DNA of 64,000 nucleotides from Flavobacterium sp. (GCF_039595935.1 NZ_JBCNKR010000004.1:1589894-1653893); one strand, 5' to 3'; counted from the first letter of the stretch, positions 1 through 9,293 are shown. Numbers and translations: made by a program. Notes: generated by a model from the sequence alone, not told the origin.

Positions 1-530
1 CAGTTGGTGTTGGTCAAAGCGAAACTGCGGTTCACAGCATGGTTGACTTTTTTCTTTTACTGAAAATTTCCGGTGCCGGAGATGAGCTTCAAGGTATTAA
101 ACGCGGTATTATGGAAATGGCTGACGCCATCGTCATCAATAAAGCTGACGGCGATAATATCAAAAAAGCGAATCAGGCGAAATTGGAGTTTAACAGAGCT
201 TTGCATTTATTTCCTCCAAAAAAATCAAACTGGCAGCCAAAGGTTACGACTTGCAGTGCGATTACCAAAGATGGAATTTCGGATATCTGGAACACCATTT
301 CTGATTATTTTGAAATGACAAAAGAATCTGGTTTTTTTCAGGAAAAAAGAAACGAACAAAATCATTTCTGGATGATGGAAACTATCAATGAACAATTGAA
401 ATCAAACTTTTACAATCAGCCAGGAATTATTGCACAAATGGAACAAATTAAAAAAGCGGTGCAAAATGATGAAATATCACCTTTTGCAGCCGCTCAGTTT
501 TTATTAAATGAGTATAAAAAAGGCTTCTAG
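1..530 (+). CDS. meaB: MeaB/ArgK-type GTPase, methylmalonyl-CoA mutase chaperone (5'-truncated)
   Basis: The frame is open from base 3 and the gene continues upstream of the window. The visible start encodes VGVGQSETAVHSMVDFF, typical of the G3 region of MeaB/ArgK P-loop GTPases, then the NKAD G4 motif (about bases 153-164) and the helical C-terminal dimerisation part. MeaB-type proteins gate cofactor loading and protect adenosylcobalamin-dependent methylmalonyl-CoA mutase using GTP. The client genes mutA and mutB are about 46 kb downstream in this window, so the chaperone is unlinked from its enzyme. The Walker A part is outside the window. Confidence 0.93.
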   Translation, partial: VGVGQSETAVHSMVDFFLLLKISGAGDELQGIKRGIMEMADAIVINKADGDNIKKANQAKLEFNRALHLFPPKKSNWQPKVTTCSAITKDGISDIWNTISDYFEMTKESGFFQEKRNEQNHFWMMETINEQLKSNFYNQPGIIAQMEQIKKAVQNDEISPFAAAQFLLNEYKKGF

Positions 531-542
531 TTACTTAAATAT

Positions 543-1079
543 TTATTTCACATTAATTGAAAGTTTATAAGTTTCTTCACTTTCCTGAATAGGATATTTA
601 CCAGGAACTAAAATATCTGAATTGAATTTTAAAGATTTAACTAATTCCGGAAGTATAGTTTGCCCTTCCGGTATTATATAAATGTCTCCATTTCGTAATA
701 ACCCTTTTTTATGTTCTTCGGTTAAAGCACTTTTTTGAATTGTCATAACAAATTTATCTGCTTCATTTTCAACACGTACTGGTGTTCCGTCAGGGTTTGG
801 TTTCGTAAAGCCATAGGTCATCCAGTTATAAACAACAAAATTACAAAACCCTTCCGGCTGGCTGCAGTCAACATTATGTGCTCCCCAGGCTCGCACAATA
901 AACCCTTCATAATGAGGCAAATACTTTTGAGTATTTGGTTGATTTTGCTGCTCAGTGTTTGATGATTGAGAATTTTGATCTTCACTAGAATCGTTATTAC
1001 AGCTTATAAAAAAAGCGGCAAACGCAAAAACTAACATTACTTTTAATACTTCAGATTTTTTTTGTTGTAAATTTTTCAT
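543..1079 (-). CDS. uncharacterised lipoprotein, 178 aa
   Basis: I do not recognise a family. A hydrophobic segment at about residues 13-26 ends in a lipobox-like FISC, giving a lipidated Cys27. A low-complexity Ser/Gln/Asn linker follows (about 28-50), then a compact domain with two Cys residues in a VDCSQPEGFC segment that could form a disulphide. It is probably an outer-membrane-anchored protein. Its stop lies 12 bases from the end of convergent meaB. The upstream region holds an 18-bp inverted repeat and an AGAGTAGGG motif also found ahead of two other exported-protein genes in this window. Confidence 0.75.
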   Translation of the reverse strand: MKNLQQKKSEVLKVMLVFAFAAFFISCNNDSSEDQNSQSSNTEQQNQPNTQKYLPHYEGFIVRAWGAHNVDCSQPEGFCNFVVYNWMTYGFTKPNPDGTPVRVENEADKFVMTIQKSALTEEHKKGLLRNGDIYIIPEGQTILPELVKSLKFNSDILVPGKYPIQESEETYKLSINVK

Positions 1080-1167
1080 AAAAAAATAATTTAATTGTCC
1101 CTACTCTATCGCTGGCTTTTCGGGTTACGCCTTTTGATTTCGTATATATCAATTAAATTATTTTTTT
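1080..1167 (-). promoter_or_regulatory. leader with 18-bp inverted repeat and AGAGTAGGG motif
   Basis: Bases 1080-1097 and 1150-1167 form a perfect 18-bp inverted repeat, and the first arm abuts the start codon of the minus-strand lipoprotein gene. The 52-base interior reads on the minus strand ACCCGAAAAGCCAG then ATAGAGTAGGGA. The same words occur upstream of the genes starting at 20150 and 9260. A protein-binding site or an RNA leader structure are both possible. Confidence 0.4.
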
Positions 1168-1197
1168 GTTACCCGTTTCGTTTGAATTTTAATACAA

Positions 1198-1243
1198 AAA
1201 AAAAGCTGTTAAGTATGAAATTACATACTTAACAGCTTTTTTT
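1198..1243 (-). terminator. hairpin terminator after the LTA-synthase-like gene
   Basis: A perfect stem of about 17-20 bp (AAAGCTGTTAAGTATG paired with CATACTTAACAGCTTT) has a 6-base loop and A/T runs on both sides. It can terminate transcription in either direction and lies 70 bases beyond the minus-strand gene ending at 1314. Confidence 0.85.
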
Positions 1244-1313
1244 AAGGGACTAAGATACTTACGTACTAAGGTAGGTGTAAAGCTTTTTCTAAATATTGTT
1301 ATTTAAAAATCAG

Positions 1314-3257
1314 CTACTTAGAACCTTTTCCTCTAAGCTTATATTTATTCTCCTTATATAAATTTCCAGCTGTAATTACATGTGCCAAAGCATCTTTCGC
1401 TAATTCTTCATTTAATTTTACCGGAATTAAAGTAGTATCATTTTTAATTTCAAATTGCAGCGGTTTTAAATTTGGCTGCATAATGACAACCTGATTTTCA
1501 ACTCTAAATGCATTGATGTCATTGAACTGCATAATTGATCTTCCTTGTACTTTTGGATCTAATTTATTTAAGTTTCTTCCCATCATTGGTGTTTCAAACG
1601 GAATTCCTAAATAACTTAATAATGTTGGTGGAATATCGATCTGACTTGCCAGTCTGTCATAAACGGCTCCTTTTGGAACTCCCGGCCCCATAATAAAAGC
1701 CGGAATATGGAATTTATTTATTGGCACTAAATTCTTTCCGTATGTTCTTGTGTTATGATCTGCAATTACGATGAAAATTGTGTTTTTAAAATAGGGTTCT
1801 TTTTTAGCCATTTCAAAGAATTTTCCAATCGAGAAATCGGCATATTTCATTGCATTGTTTACCGTTGCAGCTTTTTTATCAAACTGTTTGATTCTTCCCG
1901 CAGGATATTCAAATGGTTCGTGGTTTGACGTTGAAAACATTAAAGAGAAAAATGGTTTATCTCCTTTTGATTTGAAATAATTATTGGCTTTAGTAACCAA
2001 ATCCTCATCAGAATAACCCCAGGTTCCTTTAAAAGCATATTTATTTCCATCTGATTCAAAATCAGTTTGGTCTACGATATCAGTAAAACCATTTCCGTTG
2101 AAAAACGAAGCCATATTATCAAAATTGGCCATTCCGCCATAAATAAAACTCGTGTCGTAACCTTTATGTTTTAAAGCATCGGCAAGGGTAAAAAATCCTT
2201 GTTGTGAGTTTCCAAGTTTTACAACACTTTCAGATGGCGAAGGCAAAAATCCGGTTACAACAGCTTCGATTCCTCTCACGCTTCTGGTTCCCGTGCAGTA
2301 CAAATTGGTAAACAATAATCCTTCTTTAGATAATTTATCAAACTCTGGAGTTAAAGGTTTTCCGCCTAAAATTCCAACGTATTCTGCCCCTAAACTTTCC
2401 TGTAAAAAAATAACCAAATTGTATGGCTTTTTCTTAACTGAATCTGGCTGCTGTACATGAAGAAACGGAATTTCTTTATCTGTAAAATCATTTGGACCAG
2501 CGATCATGTATTTTTTTACACGGGCAATCGCTTCGGCTTCATCCATTTTACCGTACATTTTGGTATTTCCTTCATTTTTAATTGAATATGCAGCAAAAGC
2601 AACGGTATAAAATGAATTTAGTCCCAACGTATTTGTAAGCTGATCTGTAGAAAAAACAGCATTACTGGCATTAATTGGGCGTTTTGAAGTCAAACTTGAA
2701 CGTGCTCCAAAAAACAATAAAAATGCTAATAATGGAAAAACCATTAATTTGAATTTATATTCGGTACTTGTTGTATGGAAATATTTTTTCCCTTTTTTGA
2801 AAGCCAAATAAATGACAACTCCCAGAATTAAAAAAGTTACGATTATAGATGTCAGATAACTTTTTACAAGCATTCCGACCACTTCTTTCGGATAAATGAG
2901 GTAATCTAAGAAAATCTTGTTGGGGCGTGTATCGTATTGTTTTACAAAATCAGGAGAAGCTAATTCTACAAAAAGAATCAAAAACAAAAATAAGAAGCTG
3001 TAAATGACCAAAAACTTATTGGTAAACTTAAGCCATTTATTGGGTAAAAAGGTGATTAGAACTGCTGGCAGAAATGACAAATAACAAAGTAAAATTAAAT
3101 CCATTCGAAGTCCGATTGGAAAAATATACCAGAAATCAGGTGTTTGTTCTACTCTTTCTTTAAAAAGGAAAAATAAAAATATTCGGCTTAAAGTGGTAAT
3201 CAGTAATCCGATCAATATAAAATTGAAAATAGGTTTTAAAAAACTTAATTTTTTCAT
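1314..3257 (-). CDS. LTA synthase family sulfatase/phosphoglycerol transferase
   Basis: About five N-terminal membrane segments precede a large alkaline-phosphatase-superfamily domain. The TGTRSVRG segment carries the expected nucleophile Thr of LtaS/MdoB-type enzymes, and IVIADHNTRTYG supplies the metal-binding Asp-His near the C-terminus. The family transfers phosphoglycerol or phosphoethanolamine groups, or cleaves sulphate or phosphate esters, on the periplasmic side. The Gram-negative envelope argues against lipoteichoic acid, so the acceptor is unknown. The frame is open to 3302, but the ATG at 3257 (MKKLSFLKP) directly precedes the first membrane helix and is the better start. It follows a small acidic protein gene in the same direction. 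Confidence 0.88.
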   Translation of the reverse strand: MKKLSFLKPIFNFILIGLLITTLSRIFLFFLFKERVEQTPDFWYIFPIGLRMDLILLCYLSFLPAVLITFLPNKWLKFTNKFLVIYSFLFLFLILFVELASPDFVKQYDTRPNKIFLDYLIYPKEVVGMLVKSYLTSIIVTFLILGVVIYLAFKKGKKYFHTTSTEYKFKLMVFPLLAFLLFFGARSSLTSKRPINASNAVFSTDQLTNTLGLNSFYTVAFAAYSIKNEGNTKMYGKMDEAEAIARVKKYMIAGPNDFTDKEIPFLHVQQPDSVKKKPYNLVIFLQESLGAEYVGILGGKPLTPEFDKLSKEGLLFTNLYCTGTRSVRGIEAVVTGFLPSPSESVVKLGNSQQGFFTLADALKHKGYDTSFIYGGMANFDNMASFFNGNGFTDIVDQTDFESDGNKYAFKGTWGYSDEDLVTKANNYFKSKGDKPFFSLMFSTSNHEPFEYPAGRIKQFDKKAATVNNAMKYADFSIGKFFEMAKKEPYFKNTIFIVIADHNTRTYGKNLVPINKFHIPAFIMGPGVPKGAVYDRLASQIDIPPTLLSYLGIPFETPMMGRNLNKLDPKVQGRSIMQFNDINAFRVENQVVIMQPNLKPLQFEIKNDTTLIPVKLNEELAKDALAHVITAGNLYKENKYKLRGKGSK

Positions 3258-3314
3258 TGAATAATTCACATTATTTTGACTTAAGCACGTCATGAAACGC
3301 ACTATTCTGCGTGT

Positions 3315-3542
3315 CTACTCTTCGTAACGATTTATTTCTCTGTCGTAGAAATCATTAGCTTTTTCGATTAAACCTTCCATTTCAGCATTTAATTCTGCTT
3401 CATCAAGATCTTCTGCTTCTTCTAAAAATTCAACCTCATCATCTTTTAGATTGATTATAAATCTTGGATAATCCAGGTGAATGATAAAGATATCATCTGG
3501 AAAATCTGTATTGTCTCCAAGTAAAAATTTAGGTAATTCCAT
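3315..3542 (-). CDS. small acidic conserved protein, 75 aa
   Basis: A complete small frame with strongly acidic composition (EVEFLEEAEDLDEAELNAEMEG). It has no signal peptide or membrane segment, so it is probably cytoplasmic. I do not recognise a named domain. It sits between the MATE gene and the LTA-synthase-like gene on the same strand. The length, start and tight spacing suggest a real gene. Confidence 0.7.
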   Translation of the reverse strand: MELPKFLLGDNTDFPDDIFIIHLDYPRFIINLKDDEVEFLEEAEDLDEAELNAEMEGLIEKANDFYDREINRYEE

Positions 3543-3597
3543 AGTATTTAAGTTTATTTTAGATTTATTAATGCCTGTTAAACAGGTTGATTTTTTT

Positions 3598-3662
3598 TGC
3601 CACAGATTTCACGGATTGAAATGATTATTTTTTAATCCTTATAATCTCTGAAATCTGTGGCA
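3598..3662. repeat. intergenic palindrome, CCACAGATT family
   Basis: Perfect 13-bp arms (TGCCACAGATTTC at 3598-3610 and its complement at 3650-3662) enclose a second, imperfect inverted repeat. The same word starts or ends the elements at 37940-38118 and near 30490. It fills the gap between the MATE gene and the small acidic protein gene. Confidence 0.8.
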
Positions 3663-3682
3663 TATTATTTTAGGCTCCAAAT

Positions 3683-5065
3683 TTAATTATTTGCAAATGA
3701 ATTGGAGATTAATTTCTTAGTTAGAAAATGAAAACGCATATACAGAAAAATGGCTGCTGTAGTTAAACCTGCCAAAAGCCCTATCCATACACCTTGTGCT
3801 TTCAATTCAGTATATTCTCCCAAATAATATGAAATTGGAAAACCAATAACCCAATAGGCCACAAAGGTAATATACATAGGTACTTTTACATCCTGCAATC
3901 CACGTAAAGCGCCTAAAACTACAACCTGAATCCCGTCTGAAATTTGGAAAATTGCAGCAATTAAAAGTAGTTTTGATGCAATTGCAATTACTTCAGTGTT
4001 ATCCAGAATTTGTCCGGTATTTTCCATATTTAAAAAAATATGCGGGAAAAAATCATGAAAAACTACAAACAAAAAGGCAAAAAAAGTTTCTATAATAATG
4101 GCAAGTAAAAATATAGAACGAGCCACAACTACAAGGTTTTTATAATCCTGCAGTCCTCTCTGATTACTTACTCTAATCATAGATGTGACACTTAATCCCA
4201 TGGCAAACATAAAAGTAAGTGACGACAAACTTAAAGCGATTTGATTGGCTGCCTGACTGGTTTTACCAATATTTCCGCAAAGCCATATCGAAGCTGTAAA
4301 CAATACAACTTCAAAAAGCATTTGCATAGCTGATGGAAATCCTAAATTTATTATTTTTTTTAGCGTTGCACTTTTAATTTCGCTGAAACTAAAATTTTTG
4401 AAAAAGTGTTTTAAATCATTTCTTCTTGAAAGCATAATATGCATGAACATGACTAAAAATATTCTCGAAATTACGGTACCAAGTGCTGCGCCGATAATTC
4501 CCATTTTAGGAAAAATCCAAATTCCGTAAATCAACACATAATTTATCCCTACATGAAGTACGTTTGCCATAATCATCGCATACATCGAATATTTTGTCAT
4601 CGATTTTCCGTCGGCAAACTGTTTATAGCCCTGATACATGACTAATGGAATCAGTGAAAAAGCAACCCAGTCTAAATAAGGTTTTGCTAATACAATTACT
4701 TCTTTAGGCTGTTCCAGTAATTCCATTAATGGTTTTGCTAGAACAATTAAAGTAAAAAGAAGTAATCCAATAATAGCGCACAAAAACAAGCCGTGATGAA
4801 ATGCAGAACGAATTTTGCCATCGTTTTTTTCAGCATCTCCTTCGGCAACAATTGGTGTGATGGCAGTAGAAAAGCCAATTCCTAATGACATGGCAATAAA
4901 AATCATACTGTTTCCAAGTGAAACGGCTGCCAATTCTGTACTGCCTAATTTTCCAACCATAATATTGTCGACAATACCAATTAAAGTATGACCAACCATT
5001 CCTAATATTATAGGATATGCCAGTCTGAAATTATAAGAAAACTCTTTTGTGTACTGCTTTAAATT
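3683..5065 (-). CDS. MATE family multidrug efflux transporter
   Basis: A twelve-helix MATE/NorM-type antiporter, beginning around FRLAYPIILGMVGHTLIGIVD, with the conserved ELAAVSLGNS segment and the internal pseudo-repeat near the middle. It would export cationic drugs or metabolites using a cation gradient. The frame is open to an ATG at 5161, but those 32 extra residues look unlike the family and contain a promoter -7 element (TATCTTTG, minus strand, 5098-5105). A TTG at 5065, giving MNLKQYTKEF, fits a short leader. It is divergent from the barrel protein gene at 5258. Confidence 0.88.
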   Translation of the reverse strand, partial: NLKQYTKEFSYNFRLAYPIILGMVGHTLIGIVDNIMVGKLGSTELAAVSLGNSMIFIAMSLGIGFSTAITPIVAEGDAEKNDGKIRSAFHHGLFLCAIIGLLLFTLIVLAKPLMELLEQPKEVIVLAKPYLDWVAFSLIPLVMYQGYKQFADGKSMTKYSMYAMIMANVLHVGINYVLIYGIWIFPKMGIIGAALGTVISRIFLVMFMHIMLSRRNDLKHFFKNFSFSEIKSATLKKIINLGFPSAMQMLFEVVLFTASIWLCGNIGKTSQAANQIALSLSSLTFMFAMGLSVTSMIRVSNQRGLQDYKNLVVVARSIFLLAIIIETFFAFLFVVFHDFFPHIFLNMENTGQILDNTEVIAIASKLLLIAAIFQISDGIQVVVLGALRGLQDVKVPMYITFVAYWVIGFPISYYLGEYTELKAQGVWIGLLAGLTTAAIFLYMRFHFLTKKLISNSFANN

Positions 5066-5097
5066 CAATTTTATACTTTTTTGTGGGCAAAGATAGT

Positions 5098-5105
5098 CAG
5101 AAGCT
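5098..5105 (-). promoter_or_regulatory. Bacteroidota -7 element TATCTTTG for the MATE gene
   Basis: TATCTTTG on the minus strand matches TAnnTTTG. It lies inside the in-frame extension of the MATE gene and about 32 bases before the proposed TTG start, so it supports the shorter protein. No clear -33 TTTG is seen at the usual spacing. Confidence 0.5.
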
Positions 5106-5257
5106 TCGAATTCTGTCCTATTAATAAAAATATAAGCGTTTTTTAAGGCTAAACTTAGCATACCATAATATTATATAACGATTTTTAAAAATTATATAAC
5201 AAGCTCAAAAGACCTCTGTTCTACTTTTACATTATTAATAATTGAAAAATATTTGCC

Positions 5258-5779
5258 ATGAGAAAATTACAGTTTATATGCCTCGCTGCTTTCGCATTTT
5301 TATACTCCAACACCACTTTTGCACAAGAGACTGCAGCAACAAATTACGATCAGGGATTTAGATTAGGTTTTGGTTTAAACGGGGGAATCCCAACAGACAG
5401 TAAAGATTATGACTGGTCACTTGGCGGCGACGTTCGTTTACAATACGATTTATCTAAAAGAACTTCATTGACTTTAACAACTGGTTTTACAAACTTGTTT
5501 TTAGGAAAAGATGAATTAGGAAATGACATAAAAGATTTAGGATTTATTCCTGCAAAAGCTGGTTTTAAAGCTTTTATCTGGGAAGATCAATTTTATGTTT
5601 TAGGAGAAGTAGGTGCCGGTTTTGCTGTAACAAACGGTTATGACGACACTACTTTTTTATGGGCGCCAGGAATTGGATATGCTAACAAATACATTGACAT
5701 TAGTGTCCGTTATGAGGACTATCAGAAATTCAAAACCAATCAAGTGGCTCTGCGTCTAGCCTATGGTTTTGATTTATAA
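5258..5779 (+). CDS. outer membrane beta-barrel protein, 173 aa
   Basis: An N-terminal signal peptide (cleavage likely after TTFAQ) is followed by alternating amphipathic strands rich in Gly, Tyr and Phe. It ends in RLAYGFDL, a typical barrel C-terminus with terminal hydrophobic and aromatic residues. The length suits a small 8-strand barrel of the porin-like/OmpX-OmpW size class. No substrate can be inferred. It is monocistronic: divergent from the MATE gene and followed by a strong terminator. Confidence 0.8.
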   Translation: MRKLQFICLAAFAFLYSNTTFAQETAATNYDQGFRLGFGLNGGIPTDSKDYDWSLGGDVRLQYDLSKRTSLTLTTGFTNLFLGKDELGNDIKDLGFIPAKAGFKAFIWEDQFYVLGEVGAGFAVTNGYDDTTFLWAPGIGYANKYIDISVRYEDYQKFKTNQVALRLAYGFDL

Positions 5780-5820
5780 AAAGAAAGGTTTATTTTATTT
5801 TTTTGTTTTTGGTAACAAAC

Positions 5821-5850
5821 CCCGGAAGTTTCATAGTCTTCCGGGTTTTG
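5821..5850 (+). terminator. rho-independent terminator
   Basis: CCCGGAAG (5821-5828) pairs with CTTCCGGG (5838-5845), with a 9-base loop and TTTTG after the stem. It lies 42 bases after the barrel protein stop. Confidence 0.9.
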
Positions 5851-5887
5851 TATTTTATAGAAGCTGGTAGATATTCAAATCTTCTGA

Positions 5888-5920
5888 ATCTTTGTCAAAG
5901 TTTTAAACTTTGACAAAGAT
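5888..5920. repeat. 33-nt nested palindrome, TTTGTCAAAGT family, copy 1
   Basis: Perfect 16-bp arms (ATCTTTGTCAAAGTTT) around one central T. Each arm is itself nearly self-complementary. It lies between convergent genes ending at 5779 and 5938. Further copies are at 13926, 17636 and 18267. Confidence 0.9.
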
Positions 5921-5937
5921 ATTTTCTCATCATCAAA

Positions 5938-7710
5938 TTACTTCACATACTTTTTATCGGTTAAAGTTTTCATGAAAGCAATCAGCTGTTTTTTTTCTTT
6001 ATCAGATAAATTCAGTTTGTCTTCAGGCAGAGTTTGATTTTGAAGATCGAATCCTAATCCTAAACCTCCTCCCTGATCGTAGAAATCTATAACTTCTTCA
6101 AGGGTTTTATAAACGCCATTGTGCATATACGGAGCAGTAAGTTCTATATTTCTAATTGTAGGCGTTTTGAAGGAATTTTTATGAATTGCAGCCTGCGTTA
6201 TAACATATTTACCTAAATCACCATCAAGCTTTTTTCTTTTATCAGGCACTCCTAAAATTTCACTTTCAGATTTGGCGAAATTGGGCGGAACTGTTCCGTT
6301 TGTAAGCGGAATAAAATGACAGGTTGCGCATTTGGCTTTTCCGGCAAATAAATTAAATCCTGCTTTTTCATCTGTCGTAAATGTTGACTTATTCTGCATA
6401 TAATTATCAAATTTTGAATCATAATTGCTCAGCGAACGAATATAAGATGCTAAAGCATTTTTAATGGCAAATTCATTTATTTCTCCTTTTGGAAAAGCTT
6501 CCTTAAAATCTTTTACATATTCGGCTTTGTGTTGAATGGCTAAAGCCGATTTTTCTAAAGATCCGTGCATTTCATTTTCATTTTTAATTACGGCAACGGC
6601 CTGATCTTCTAAATAACTTACCCTTGAATCCATAAAAAAAACACGCTGAAAAGCAATATTGGTTAAGGTTGGTGTATTGCGCTGAATCATTGATTTTCCG
6701 TCTAATGAAACAGCTCTTTCTAATCCGTCTGTAAAAGCTTTTTCTTCATAATGACAAGATGCGCAAGAACGAGTGTTGTTCCCGGATAAAATAGGATCGT
6801 TGAATAATTTTTTCCCTAAAGCAATTTTTTCAGGTGTTGTTTTATAATCTGGAAAACCCGAAAATGCTTCAGGATCAAAAGCATCTTTCTCGAATAATGT
6901 TTGCGCTGTGGTTTTTAACCCTCGCTGTTCTTTCATAAACGGAATTCCTAATTCTGTCTGCGTTTTATAAAGTCCCTTGCTTAACGGATTCAAAATTTCT
7001 TTTATAAAATAGGCGCGGTCAAAAGCATTAAAATTGTTATTTGTCTCTAAATATTTTTTTCCTTTTTCTAAAATTCCAAGAAGTTCTTTTGAATTTGAAA
7101 TTTCATTATTTTCAAGATAAATGCGATAATATTTTTCGATTGTTTCTAAAGATACTTTCGCTTCCGGAAGCGAATTTAAAACTACAGGTGAATCAAACCC
7201 TGTAATTCCCAAAGTAATAATTCTGTAAACTTCTAATCGCATGGCGTCAAAAACATGAGCATCTGTCAGTTCATTTGAACCTGAAACTTTTTCTAACCGA
7301 ATTAAATTAGCAGATAAAACTCCCAGTTCTTTCAGTAGTTCTTCTTTGTTGTTTTTGTCGTATTTAGGGAAAATCAATTCTTCGACAACCTGAAATCCTT
7401 CGGGATCAACTGTTATATTATCATTTTCTTCAAACTCAGGAATTGCCGGTCCGTTGATTGATTTAGAAACCGCTGGCGAATAATATTCACTCAGCAATTC
7501 TACTTTTTTATAACTTTTATGTGCCTCCAGAAATTGCTGCTGAATTTGAGTTTCTACAGCATCTGACTCTACTGAATGTTTAAGTTCGGTAACTTTTTCA
7601 ATTAATAAAGTAATGTCTTTCTGAAAGAGTTTATTTATTTCCTCATGTTTGTTTTTTTTCTGACAGGCAGCAAATACAAACAAGAATAATAAACAATATA
7701 TTTTTTTCAT
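5938..7710 (-). CDS. lipoprotein fusing an imelysin-like domain to a di-haem cytochrome c peroxidase
   Basis: Lipobox FAAC (Cys16) predicts a lipidated periplasmic or outer-membrane protein. Residues about 25-260 are helical and contain NGPAIPEFEEN and PEGFQVVEELIF, resembling the imelysin/IrpA-like NGP and GxHxxE region, although the usual His is Gln. Residues 290-585 are a MauG/CcpA-type di-haem domain with haem-binding CASCH (316-320) and CATCH (461-465). Such enzymes reduce hydrogen peroxide or oxidise protein-bound substrates. It lies 95 bases downstream of the PhoX-like gene on the same strand, so a shared transcript is likely. The peroxidase half is sure; the imelysin assignment is by motif resemblance. 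Confidence 0.85.
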   Translation of the reverse strand: MKKIYCLLFLFVFAACQKKNKHEEINKLFQKDITLLIEKVTELKHSVESDAVETQIQQQFLEAHKSYKKVELLSEYYSPAVSKSINGPAIPEFEENDNITVDPEGFQVVEELIFPKYDKNNKEELLKELGVLSANLIRLEKVSGSNELTDAHVFDAMRLEVYRIITLGITGFDSPVVLNSLPEAKVSLETIEKYYRIYLENNEISNSKELLGILEKGKKYLETNNNFNAFDRAYFIKEILNPLSKGLYKTQTELGIPFMKEQRGLKTTAQTLFEKDAFDPEAFSGFPDYKTTPEKIALGKKLFNDPILSGNNTRSCASCHYEEKAFTDGLERAVSLDGKSMIQRNTPTLTNIAFQRVFFMDSRVSYLEDQAVAVIKNENEMHGSLEKSALAIQHKAEYVKDFKEAFPKGEINEFAIKNALASYIRSLSNYDSKFDNYMQNKSTFTTDEKAGFNLFAGKAKCATCHFIPLTNGTVPPNFAKSESEILGVPDKRKKLDGDLGKYVITQAAIHKNSFKTPTIRNIELTAPYMHNGVYKTLEEVIDFYDQGGGLGLGFDLQNQTLPEDKLNLSDKEKKQLIAFMKTLTDKKYVK

Positions 7711-7805
7711 GATGTCGTAACGTTTAAAAACGGATTTTTAGAAAAACAGAAACCACTACCTCAATTTGAAATAGTGGATATCTGTTTTTTCTAGTACTTA
7801 AAAAT

Positions 7806-9260
7806 TTATCTCGCTAAACCTTTAATAACCACAATTTGACTTGCTTGATCTTCTTTTGGACGATTTGTTCCTCCATCTGCTTTTAGATATCTTTCTCCTT
7901 TCCATGTATGCGGTTGTACGCTCAACATAAAAGTATCCTCAATACCAAGCTGTTCAGAAACGTCAATTAAAGCACCATACTCCCAGCTTCCAAATTTAGA
8001 TGTTCCTCCTACGTTGTATTTAGCAGCATCAGTCGCTGTACGACGGTGATCTAATTCTAATGCAACTTTTAATTCTTTTGTTGCAATATTATATTGATAA
8101 ATATATGCGTCATGAGTTTCGTCCCCATATCCGTTTGCATCTTCTTCAACATATACATAATTTTTAGTCACACAAATATTATCCGGGTTTTGAAATTTAC
8201 CAGCAATTCCAGAACGATTGTCACCATCCAAAATAACTTCTAAAGTTCCTTTTAACGGGTCAGCCGCATCAAGGTTTAATTTGTAAACTCTACCGTATTT
8301 AGTTCTAGAACCATCTGCATTTGTTCCTGTTATATCTTGTCCGGTTACATTAAAGTATACTTCACGATCAGCAGCAGCACCGCCTTTACGGTAATCTAAA
8401 TCCTCAACACGACCAAATTTAATTGCTTTTAAAGTATTTACAGAAGCATTAATCTGCGCTCCTGTAAGTGTTTTATGATTATCAATTTTCACAAAAGAAA
8501 CAGCATACGTTTTACCAGTTTCCATGTCTTTTTCTCTCTGGTTATCGTCATTTCTTTTTAACATGTATAAAGAACCGTTTGTTAAATCGCCAACGCTATT
8601 TGATACATACATAAAAACCTGACCTCCGTAAGTTCCAGAATCATCATCACCAATTACAACAACCGTTTTACCACTATAAGCAGAAGTACGTAATGGAAGT
8701 GCATTTTCAGCACTTAAACGTCCAAAACCAGCTAATTCTTTAGATACAGATGCTGCTCCCGCATCTCCATAAGGATCTAAGGCGTGTGTACGAGATTCTT
8801 CTCCAGATTCTCCACAAGTTAGATAAACTGGTCCAAAACCATGTTCTGCTTGTGTAGCCATTGTAGCACCACATAATCTCCAAGTTCCTCCGTTAGAGTT
8901 TAATAAATATTCTCCTTTTACAGGTTTGAATGTTTTATCCAGAGTAATTCTTGAAACAGCAAAATTGTCTTCGTTATTTACCAAAAAAGTAAAAGTTCCG
9001 TCTGCGTTTTTCAATAAACCAGATCCATCTGCAGAACCTCCAAAAACATATTTTGGGCTATCCGGAAAAACATCATCTGAACTAAAAAGAGAGTAAATTT
9101 TCAGATTTTCGAAACCTGCCTGTGCCTTTATTAAACTTGGCGTTACAGATTGGTCTTTTAAAACAACACTTGTTGTTTCTGTTTCGTCTTTAGAATCGTT
9201 GTTATTACAAGATGTAATAAAAGAGCCTAAAACTAGTAGAGGTAGAATAATTCGTTTCAT
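7806..9260 (-). CDS. PhoX/DUF839-like beta-propeller lipoprotein
   Basis: Lipobox ITSC (Cys18) marks a lipoprotein. Segments such as GFGRLSAENAL, VVVIGDDDSG and GSLYMLKRNDDNQRE follow the order seen in PhoX/DUF839 propellers (GRFSHE, GDD, GxLYVARF), and acidic patches such as EEDANGYGDE could bind calcium. PhoX enzymes are calcium/iron phosphomonoesterases, but I cannot confirm all metal ligands here, so phosphatase activity is inferred. It is followed by the di-haem peroxidase lipoprotein gene. Its upstream region carries the AAAGAGTAGGG motif (minus strand, near 9300). Confidence 0.6.
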   Translation of the reverse strand: MKRIILPLLVLGSFITSCNNNDSKDETETTSVVLKDQSVTPSLIKAQAGFENLKIYSLFSSDDVFPDSPKYVFGGSADGSGLLKNADGTFTFLVNNEDNFAVSRITLDKTFKPVKGEYLLNSNGGTWRLCGATMATQAEHGFGPVYLTCGESGEESRTHALDPYGDAGAASVSKELAGFGRLSAENALPLRTSAYSGKTVVVIGDDDSGTYGGQVFMYVSNSVGDLTNGSLYMLKRNDDNQREKDMETGKTYAVSFVKIDNHKTLTGAQINASVNTLKAIKFGRVEDLDYRKGGAAADREVYFNVTGQDITGTNADGSRTKYGRVYKLNLDAADPLKGTLEVILDGDNRSGIAGKFQNPDNICVTKNYVYVEEDANGYGDETHDAYIYQYNIATKELKVALELDHRRTATDAAKYNVGGTSKFGSWEYGALIDVSEQLGIEDTFMLSVQPHTWKGERYLKADGGTNRPKEDQASQIVVIKGLAR

Positions 9261-9293
9261 GAAGCTAAATATTGGTTTTTATTTTTTTACAAA

